A DNA stretch of 64,000 nucleotides, taken from Manihot esculenta (taxonomy: Eukaryota > Streptophyta > Magnoliopsida > Malpighiales > Euphorbiaceae). Under the pieces are notes generated by a model that was not told the origin of the DNA, made no database searches, and was given only the letters and a program-made list of their open reading frames with translations. A program made the position numbers and the translations under genes. Below, in pieces: positions 55,401-64,000 of the stretch; the first letter of the stretch is position 1, and each line of letters begins with the position of its first letter. Location: assembly GCF_001659605.2 (NCBI RefSeq), contig NC_035176.2, forward strand, positions 27,212,716 to 27,276,715. The letters run 5' to 3'.

Positions 55401-58400
55401 AGAGGAATGGTGAGGAATTGAAGAATTTTAAGAAAGAAGTAAGAAAGACCTCCAGAGAAAACAGTATGAGCTTGGAAGAGCTACGATCACTTGTGGTGAA
55501 TGTGATGGTTGAGAAGAATAAAGGAGCCAGTAGTTTTGGTGAAGGAGGAATACAATGTGAAAATAGGGGATCCCAGGCTAATACTGGGGATAGCAGGGGA
55601 CTGCTTCCAAATCCTTTAATTTGCTAATCAAAGACAATTCAATGAAGGTATAAATTCAATATCACCTAAATTTAGTTAGTTATTTCTGATGTTATTGAAC
55701 CTAGGGTTTGGTTAAGGAAGTGTGTGAAAGAGTTTTAAGTCTATAGGATGCCTAAGACCAAAGTGTAGCAATTGCAAGCTTGTTTTTATTAGACAAGGCA
55801 AATGCCTGGTTCCATAACTGGAATAGGGATAGCATTGATTCTTTGGTAAGAGTTTGAGAAGGGACTTTGTGGAAGATTTAAGAATCCAAGACTAGATAGT
55901 GTAGTTGAAGAGTTTAATAAATTGAGGCAGGAGGAATACATTGCAGATCATCAGAGTGAATTTAAAGAACTAAGAGTGAGCATGGAGAGATTGATGTCAA
56001 AACTAAGGGAAAATTATTTCCTTTCAAGTTCTATTGAGGGATAGAAAGATGAGATTAGTTTAACGGTGAGGATGTTGAAGCCAACTTCTTTAGCTCAGGC
56101 AATGGAAGTGGCTAGGTTACAAGAGTAGCTGTCGGATTATAAATTTGCTGTCAGTTATTTTAGATTTGCTAGATCATTTTCCAATAACCCAACTATTAAT
56201 AATTTCACTCAAAACCAATTCTCAAAGCCTTATCAGTCTAATAAGTCACCTGTCGGATAATCCTACTCTTCCTCCTTGTATGTGTAAAATAACTATGCCC
56301 TGTAATAGTAAGTCAAAAATTCTTTAAACTTAATTGAGAGTTCAAACTTCAAAGGCAGAAGAATGCTAACAGCAGACTTCATATTCTTCCATAGCACTCA
56401 TTTCAAACAATAGGCAAATTCTTAAGATAGTTAGAAATAATACTCAACAAGCTGTTGAAAAGCCAGACCAGGAGGTTATCTTTCTTCATCTTAAGGACTG
56501 TGTTCCTGACCTCATCCTCTCATGACTTTTTAACCAAAATTCAATTTTGGTGAGTGATAGTGCACTGGTGTTAACCTTCAGTCATCAATCTAAGTATGCC
56601 CACTCTGTGTAGATCCATGTAAAAATGTCCGGTCTCATTTGCACTAAAAATTGAATAACAATGATCTTATCCTTCACTGCCTCCATTTTTTAATACAATC
56701 TGTTCTTATATTCTTTTCTAAGATAGCTTTAGGAAACTCATTCTTCAAATATGCTTCCAGATTCTACTAATCCTTAGAAAGTGCCTTGTCCCTGTCCTAC
56801 TTGTGATTCTATCTAGCTTGTCAATTTGGTGAAATATCTACCATATATTTTTGCTGTGAAAATAAAATTTTCTATATTTTTGGCGCCAAAACTTGTTCAG
56901 TTTCCTAAATTTGAATTTTTTGTTTAATTGGGCTGGCAGACAAGCAAAGGATGTTGTTAAAGGTATAAAGAAGCGCATTGGAAGTAAGAATTCAAAAGTT
57001 CAACTTCTTGCACTAACAGTAAGCTTTAAATCACTTAATTTTTCTTTTATGTGCAAATTTTATTTATGCCATGTACAGGAGGTATGATCACACTGATGCA
57101 GCGCTTAATCATCATAATGTAACGACATTAATCTAGCCTTGTTAATTACATCAAACAGTTTTCCTTTTCAAGTGGGAAAAAGGAGTTCATGTTAATATTT
57201 GCTAACAAGGTTTACTTGCCTATATATACCAAGAAGCATGATATAAGCTGAGTTGTTTTTTTCTCTTTATCTATTTATTTATATGTTTCAGTGCTGTGGA
57301 ATTGAGGAGACCTCAAATCCTTTCCAACATACAAATATGTTTGTTGGACACCTATCAATTTGAAATAGGAAAATGAAGCAGGAAAAAGAAAATCTTGGAT
57401 GCTTTATTTATTTTGTTTTTTAGATTTTTGTCTTTTTACAATCAATTGATTTTGAAATTTAGGTTAATTATGTAGATATAGGGTTTGTCACATTTGTGGT
57501 AATTATTAACATCTATCTCCAGATGAGTAAGTTTGTTTAACTTTCAGTATGGATTCCATATTCTAGCTATTGGAGACCATTGTAAAGAATTGTGGGGACA
57601 TTGTCCATATGCACGTTGCAGAAAAAGATATTCTGCATGAGATGGTGAAGATAGTGAAGAAAAAGGTGAGAATATTTGTGTGAGTCGGTTGCTCTTCTAT
57701 GTCATACTTATTTCTTTTGGCAAGATTTGGTTATAGTGTTTTATTATGCTCTTTCTAGCCTGACTTTCATGTCAAAGAGAAGATACTGATTCTAATAGAC
57801 ACCTGGCAAGAAGCTTTTGGCTCAGCGAGGGCAAGATATCCACAATATTATGCTGCGTATCAAGAGTTGTTGGTATGTTTTTTTACTGAAAGATCCTACT
57901 AGAGGTCACAAGCTGAATGTCACAGTTTCCATTGTGTCATAAACATTACCAATTAACTGAACTGGACTTGGTCTTTTCATTGCCTGAATGCTGTTATCCA
58001 AGTTGTTTTGGCGATCATATAGTGGTCATTTCTTTTGCATTTTCTGAACCAAATACTCATTGTTTCAGCGCGCTGGGGCTGTGTTCCCTCAGAGATCTGA
58101 GAGGTCTGCACCTGTATTTACACCTCCACAAACACAACCTTTGACATCTTATCCTCAAAGTCTGCAGAATAATGGGCATCGGCTAGAGGCAGCGGAGTCT
58201 TCTGCAGAGTCTGAGTTCCCAACACTGAGGTTTATATTAGACTTTGTCCTTGATGTCAGAGTAACATAAAAAGAGTATATTTTCGTAGTTGGTGTCCTTT
58301 TGTGGCATTTTTCATGATACTGGTTCTTTCCTTATCATACTTATCTATGGTGTAAAAGTTCTGTTAAATATCTGTTTATTTTGTGCTAGTCCAAAGCTTG

Positions 58401-61400
58401 TTGAAATTATTTTTGCTATACCAAATTTTAGTTGGCATTGAGTGCTAACTAATTTGTACAAGCCTTTATGCCTGGTGATTGGTGAGTACAAGTTTTGCTT
58501 GATTGTTTGCTCTAGCTTAATATTCATTTTGTTCTTTGCATGTTGATAAATTATATAAGTTGAAGCAAAACTATAAAATTATGCAGTACAGTACTCAAAG
58601 CAAGTATCTGTTGGGACTTGGGGTGTAGATCCTAGATCACATTAAGTCTCAGGTGTAGAGGACAAAGATTTAGTAAATTTTCTATGCGTGGAAGGCTTGT
58701 ATGAGGCACATAATCGTTTGCTGTGCACTGCTGAACTTAATATTTTTCTCTTGGAAAAAGAAAAAAACAAGCAATATTTCTCGACTAGAGTTGCCACAAT
58801 ATTAGAACTTGCATAAACTAGTAATTCTGCTTGTTAATATAAATTGCGCAACGTTTTTCATTCAAACCTTGTTGCTCCATTAGTTGTGTGTATAATGCAT
58901 TGTTTGTGTTGATTTGTAATTTCTTTTACTAGCTTGACAGAAATTCAGAATGCACGGGGTATCATGGATGTCCTTGCAGAGATGTTAAGTGCATTGGATC
59001 CAGGAAACATAGAGGTAAATTTTCCATATATGACATTAGAACAATAGATCATTTATTACTTGAATAATTAATATAGTGGGCAATATGTAGTCCCTAAATT
59101 TCATCAAAGCTTTTGGTGCATGTATGGAGTTATCGGAATGTAAGAATGACATATTTTCAAGTGTTAAAATTTTTGGCACTTCATCTTTTCGAGAGAATCA
59201 TGACTCTTAAGTCCATGTCCTATTTCTTTTCTGGGTAAATTTTTTTTCTCCATTTTGTAGGGACTTAGGCAGGAGGTTATTATTGACCTGGTGGAGCAGT
59301 GCCGTGCATACAAGCAAAGAGTAGTACATCTTGTTAATTCAACTGTGTAAGTTCCATTTTTTGTCCCCACCTTTGATTGATTATATCTACAATGGCTGCC
59401 CATTCTTCTGTTTTTTTCCCAAACACTCTTTCTGTCATGGTGTCTTTGAATGTAGATCCATGTGTGCTTAGCGGGCATTTGGGACATATTGACTCAAGCA
59501 CTTGATAGGCATGCAACATGCCATAACTAACCCAAAAAAAAAAAGAAAGTCTATCCTGAAATCTTATGTTTAGTAATTAAGGGGAAGAAATTTTAAAAAT
59601 TAATGACATGTTAGCCATGAGTTTTTTGTTTCAAGGAAATAAACCAAATTAATGCCCTCCTAGTTCACACAGATTTGTACTATGCAGGTGGCTGCAAACA
59701 TAGTCACCGTCTTGATTATGATGTTTTTTTATGGGCTTTTAACCTTTTTTGGTGGAGTTGAAAAAACTTATTTACTATATGGTATTGACACTAAACTTAT
59801 TTATCAAAGAGTATTGAGTTGAAAAGTCAAACAGGGAATTGCCACTTGAAATCATGATCAACCATTTAAAAGTTTGGGATAAGGCTAGTGGCTATTTTAA
59901 ATAGTGACTAGCAAAAAATATAATTTAATAATGTTGATCGCTACTATAAGTAGAGACCAGCTACTAGGGAATTAAAAAACAAGTTGTTCGCTACATTACA
60001 AGTAACGAATTGAAAAAAAAAAAAGGATAGATGCCAATTTTCATCTTGCTTCAAATGCAGAAACTTTCATGTCCAAAAAATCTCAAGAATATCTCTAATA
60101 AAAAATATCATTTTTCATAATTTTCTAAAGTCAAAGCATTTTTCAATAGCTGTTGAAATAGAATGTAATAAAATAATATTTTTTTAAATAAAAAATTATT
60201 TTTACATAAAAAATAAAAACTTTGGTAGAAAAACTAAGAATATTATGTGGAGGCCAAAGATATTTTTTTAATAATTTTCTAATTGCTACAACTATTTAAA
60301 ATATTTTTGCATGAATTTTTTTTGTTTTCAGCTTTGATTTTTTTTATGAAATGAAATTTAAACAAATATGATCAGGAAATTATGAAACAAATATTATTTG
60401 GCTCTAGAAAATATTCTTAATTTTAGTATATTTGATATAAAGATTATGTTGGACTTAAAAATATTAGTTTATTATATTTTATTCAAAACCTGTGGAAAAT
60501 TATTTTTATACTTTAGAAAATTATGGAAAATTTATTTTTGAGTTCTTCATTATATTCATGAATTTTTTTGATGTGAAAATTTTTGTATTTGAAGCAATAT
60601 CAACATGGGCATCTTTCAATTTTTTTTTTAAAATTTGTTATTTTCCACTATTTTCAAAATGGGCAACAGATATTTTGGTTCATAAGGTGAATTTGGGTTA
60701 TTTTCCACTATTGATCTTTTGGTATATTCAAAATACATGTGTAGAAGTTCTGCATTTTATTTAGTAATTTTTCAATGATTGGATTGGAGGAAATGGTTAT
60801 TTGAATACCTGGTGTCCAGATTTGTCTCTGATTGTCAGGGATGCTGTTTTAGTATAAAATACATAGTTAGAATTATTGGAAAATTATGAAATTTAGCATG
60901 AATGATTTTGGGTATGTTTAAGTCATTTTGTTAAAATTTGGTGAATTTTAGCCTTGTAGTTACTGAGATATAAATTTATTCATAAAGGCTCCCATATTAA
61001 GATTTAATTTTTGGAATTTTCAGAATTTGAGGAGTTAAATATATATTTTGTAGATTCTATTTGAGTTTAATATTTTTATTGGTGTTGTGTCTAGATATCT
61101 AGAGTATGTGATTAAAATATGAATTTGATCAAAAGGTCAGAATGTTACACATTAAATTAGATATATATGTGCTATCAAAGTGAGGGTTTGTGCTGAAATT
61201 TTGGACTAGTCACGGAAATATATATTTGTTTGTTTTGTTTAAAAGTGTTGTTTTGGCTTGAAAATATTGATACATTATATTTGGTATGTTTAGAAGATTA
61301 AAATTATTTTTTTTTGTATAAAATGGAGTTTTTGAAAAATTATACTGAATTTTCAAGTAAAGCTACTAGATTTGGTATTAGGATTGGGATTTTTTTGGTA

Positions 61401-63515
61401 CAATTAGTTTTGATTAGGATTCGAACCAAAGACCTCTTACCCCGGGAGACAACTCTAATACCAATAAGCTAAATTCCATTAGTAAGATTAGGTTAAGTTG
61501 CATAAATTATTCTAGTGGAAATAATAATATTTTGCAAAAAGATAATGACATTTGTTGAATAATTAATTATTGTGAAATTTTTTAAGCAACAACATATATA
61601 TATATATATTAATTGGATTTTTGATAATACGGATATGTTGTAAATATTTTGATTGAGACTTAGGCGATGAAATAATGATATCAAATTTATAGAGTTATGA
61701 GTTGGACATTTGAGTTTATTGATATTGTTATTTGAGTTGTGGATTTGATTTTTGTGACAATGGTTAGTCCATTGTTAAGAGGAAATACATGGAAATTTTA
61801 TTAGATTTTTGATGTGGAAATGAAAGATTGAGTAATTATTAGGGAAAATTACTATTTAGTCTCATTAGTATAAAGAAAATCATTAGTTGATCCCTCTATT
61901 TTGATAAATATATTAAAAAGTCCCTAAAGTTTTAAGCCACTAACTTTTTAAGCTAATGCCCTTATTTTTAAAGGGCAGAGAGAAAATTTTCCTTTCAAAA
62001 TCACCCTTCTCTTTATTAAGTGAATAATCAAAACAATTAAGGGTATTTTTTAGACTTTTGTCCAACCCTAAATAGCTAAAATTAACAGAAAGACTAATTA
62101 ATAGATTTTTTAAAACCTCAAAGGTGTTTTAATATATTTTTCAAAATTAAGGGACCAACTAATGAATTTTCTCATAATATAGGGACTAAATAGTAATTTT
62201 TTTTATTTATTATTAATGGACCATGTTGAATGTGTTTTTGCATATATTTTTTTTAAATTTGATCTTGATGCTTGGTGCTTTAATAAAATTGCGCTCATTG
62301 ATAGCTGTGAAAACATATTTATTTATATCTTCTATTTGTCTTTTAACAGAGAGTTAGTTAAATTTGATTTTATGAATTGTACTGCTAGATTCGCAATAGA
62401 AATCTTACTCTTTAAGTAGATTATTGAGTAAATGAATAAGTTTAATTTGTTGTTGAACAACATAATGTGATTAACTATTAGTAGAAAATAAGTTATTTTA
62501 GTATGATTTTATATTATTAGTGATTGTTAAGAGCTGCGAGGATTTGATCCTTCATTTTGAAACGGAGGTACATATACAACGTTCGAATATGGTCCATATA
62601 AAGTAAAATATATTATTTTCTTTATCAGTGTTTTCTTTAAAATTTCTCTTGTTATTCCCTTTTATGTTTTTCCAGTTGAAGGCATAATTGGGCCTCTGTT
62701 TTTTTCTTCTTTTCTATTTTCTAGCACCATTGTGTAAATAAAGTAATTATACTATTGAGAATTTGTTTGTTTATTTATATTTGTTTTATGTGTTTCTGTA
62801 CTTACTGTTAAGTTTTATCTATTAGTTCCTTAAGATAGTTGTATTACATATGCTTAGAAATTGTATAATTCTTATAGATTATACATATATTGGAAAATAA
62901 AAATTTGTCTAAAACCTATATTATGCAATTACATATTTGATTTTTTTTTTTAACAAATCAGAAACTTTATCTGTCAGTATCTTAATATATATTTCTATTA
63001 TAATAAATTACTTGAGAAGTTTGTCTTGTAGTAAAATTTTCTTATGTTCGACCAATGTTAGCAAAGAAATTTTATTGTTTGTAATGAGGTTGTCCTATCT
63101 TATATATGGTAAATGAATATGATTGTTTTGCAAGTTGCTTTTACTTTTTTACAGGTTAGGGATGGATGTTACGAACTATGTAGGGAATATTGTGATATTT
63201 GAAGCTATATATTTTTAGTTAATAATTTAATGGTTTTTTTTGTTTGGGGCCCCTCTGAAATTTGGGGAGGAATGCACGTGGTGAGATCTATCTCAGATAT
63301 GGCTCATTTTTCATCTGATGTTTCAGGGACGAATCATTGTTATGCCAAGGGCTCGCCTTAAATGATGATTTGCAGCGTGTGCTAGCCAAGCATGAAGCCA
63401 TTGCTTCAGGAACTCCTGCTCCTGCTCCTGCTGCACCTGAGAAACCAAAGCCTGAATCTGGTGGGGCACTTGTGGACGTTGATAGTGGAGGCAACCACAA
63501 ACAACCTGTTGAGGG
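52484..63515 (+). CDS. TOM1-like (TOL) protein, VHS and GAT domains; exons 1-8, 3' end outside window
   Basis: Exons by GT-AG junctions and frame: 52484-52584, 56940-57018, 57567-57665, 57759-57872, 58069-58229, 58933-59014, 59261-59346, 63327-63515; together 911 bases, open throughout, ending mid-codon. The protein begins [20 protein letters not shown]. The VHS domain spans about residues 7-135 ([39 protein letters not shown]). A linker follows ([19 protein letters not shown]), then the GAT domain at about 185-275 ([35 protein letters not shown]). Family members bind ubiquitinated membrane cargo and pass it to ESCRT for vacuolar degradation at plasma membrane and endosomes. Exon 8 ends in a Pro/Ala-rich stretch; the usual variable C terminus is not in view. 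Residues DMCNNDPAQ in VHS helix 2 look slightly unusual for the family (from memory). Introns 1 and 7 exceed 3.9 kb. Confidence 0.93.
54712..55253 (+). repeat. Probable decayed LTR in TOL intron 1
   Basis: The segment starts with a TGTTAGGG-like inverted end (ctactagggtttatgatccc) and ends ttgttagggtctgaatcctaaca, followed by a degenerate Met-type primer site (ttgtatcaaagtt at about 55256). The right boundary is firmer than the left one. Confidence 0.5.
55300..56330 (+). pseudogene. Degenerate Ty3/gypsy gag in TOL intron 1
   Basis: Translated pieces read [20 protein letters not shown], then [20 protein letters not shown], and after an in-frame stop [20 protein letters not shown]. This is the order and spacing of the plant gypsy gag domain. 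Several stops and frame changes mark it as old. It is on the same strand as the gene. The sequence after 56330 may continue the element but is unrecognisable. Confidence 0.7.
61385..61490 (-). repeat. tRNA-derived SINE-like relic
   Basis: On the minus strand a pol III box A-like TTAGCTTATTGGTATTAGAG is followed about 30 bases later by a box B GGTTCGAATCC, then a short unique part and an A run. Spacing is tRNA-like, but no cloverleaf forms and it lies in an intron, so a SINE head is more likely than a tRNA gene. Confidence 0.5.
61843..62205. mobile_element. MITE-like element with long terminal inverted repeats in TOL intron 7
   Basis: The left end (aaaattactatttagtc..., with attagttgatccct and ttttgataaatatattaaaa) is mirrored at the right end by ttaatatatttttcaaaatt, agggaccaactaat and gggactaaatagtaattttt. 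The inverted arms are about 75 bases with scattered mismatches and there is no coding capacity. Possible target repeats attatta flank it. The superfamily is not determined; long arms suggest a Mutator- or hAT-like origin. Confidence 0.75.
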
Positions 63516-64000
63516 GTGAGTACATTTATTCTGCATGGTTCATATCTGTTGCAGAATATATCAATGTAAGCTGGCTAAAAATCTAATAGAAACCAAGAAA
63601 TATTAGTTATGCAATATTTATAAATTGGTGGTCTGGGTTAATTGTTGTGGTTTGCTATTAGAAGCTTTTAGTACCCATTCAGGCATGGATATTGAGTGTT
63701 AATCATGGTGTTGTCTTAGTTAAGCCTAATTTGTGTTAGACAGGGTTGTTAAGAGTCAAAATTGATCAGAATTCTGCTTGAGTTTAATTCTTGAGACCAA
63801 TTCATGAATGTGGTTATTTGTGTTGCACAACTTAAATTAACCTATCATTTGAGGATATTTGTGCACAATTCATTAGCTGAGGTAACTCCTAAAATATGCT
63901 GTAAATGGTAGAAATGGGTTTTAGGATGTCAAAAACATCACATCTGTCTAACTTTTTTAGTGAACGTTGGCATTTGAGCACTTCCATGTGAATTCAGAGC

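Larger units (their letters stand above)
52585..56939 (+). other. TOL intron 1 (4,355 bp), transposon-loaded
   Basis: Donor CTGC|GTAAGC, acceptor GGCAG|ACAAG. Contents: a long A run (52919-52938), a 9-bp perfect inverted repeat with 3-base loop at 53599-53619, a (TA)n microsatellite near 54630-54653, and a gypsy LTR/gag relic. The remainder shows no gene. Confidence 0.85.
59347..63326 (+). other. TOL intron 7 (3,980 bp), AT-rich
   Basis: Donor ACTGT|GTAAGT, acceptor TTTCAG|GGAC. It is strongly AT-rich, with one clear MITE-like element (61843-62205) and a tRNA-like SINE relic (61385-61490). Nothing recognisable is seen from 60000 to 61380 or from 62210 to 63300. Confidence 0.85.

Noticed and set aside
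59164..59519. Minus-strand frames at TOL exon 7
   Set aside because: They overlap the well-supported exon 7 and intron sequence; no homology recognised.
61385..61490. A tRNA gene
   Set aside because: Only box A/B-like sequence; no complete cloverleaf, inside an intron, followed by an A run, so a SINE relic is preferred.
63288..63536. Antisense 82-residue frame over TOL exon 8
   Set aside because: It overlaps exactly the conserved exon in the sense frame and has no features of its own.
1..64000. Naming the species (for example cassava or rubber tree)
   Set aside because: The repeats and the TOL gene suggest a dicot only; I cannot run the search that would decide it.

Overview
This is a plant nuclear genome segment, almost certainly from a dicot. 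The left 50 kb is a nested stack of LTR retrotransposons. The right 11-12 kb carries one host gene with plant-type introns, a TOM1-like (TOL) VHS-GAT protein that runs off the right edge. I cannot name the species; a woody Euphorbiaceae-like genome is only a guess.

Layout. Bases 1-3753 are the 3' part of a Ty3/gypsy chromovirus (G1, +), sitting in the gag of a Sirevirus-type Ty1/copia element (copia A, +, 3754-45337, left end outside the window). Copia A also carries a gypsy solo LTR (G4, 5433-7743, TSD atgat). Its 3' LTR is split by a second copy of the same family in opposite orientation (copia B, -, 13641-44963, TSD cattg). Copia B holds two complete young gypsy elements: G2 (+, 14339-24474, TSD ttggg) in its 3' LTR, and G3 (-, 30429-40612, TSD cctag) in its integrase. 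All five-base target duplications were read directly. LTR divergence counted by eye fits the nesting order: copia B about 10 differences in 1447 bp, G2 about 6 in 2400, G3 a handful in 2425. Copia A itself lies in a decayed LINE ORF1. A separate small copia (copia C, 45778-50327, 154-bp LTRs, one intact 1397-aa ORF, TSD gacct) hit the same LINE remnant. From 50.4 to 52.2 kb is AT-rich intergenic DNA. The TOL gene starts at 52484; eight exons are visible. Intron 1 contains an old gypsy LTR and gag relic, and intron 7 a MITE and a SINE-like relic.

How the parts relate. Gypsy elements encode gag-protease-RT-RNaseH-integrase-chromodomain in one frame. G2 and G3 each carry one different gag lesion. 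Copia B had intact gag, pol and a third env-position ORF before G3 landed in it; copia A has the same genes with several breaks. The most unusual signal is a GC-rich dyad (TTCGGC-C-GCCGAA and variants) plus a neighbouring TTTCGTCTCTGTC-like block. Both occur in the LTRs of the gypsy and the copia families, usually just upstream of their TATA boxes, and the dyad recurs upstream of the third ORF of the copia element. Two unrelated superfamilies therefore appear to share a regulatory module. The opposed G2/G3 and copia A/B pairs also form very large inverted repeats.
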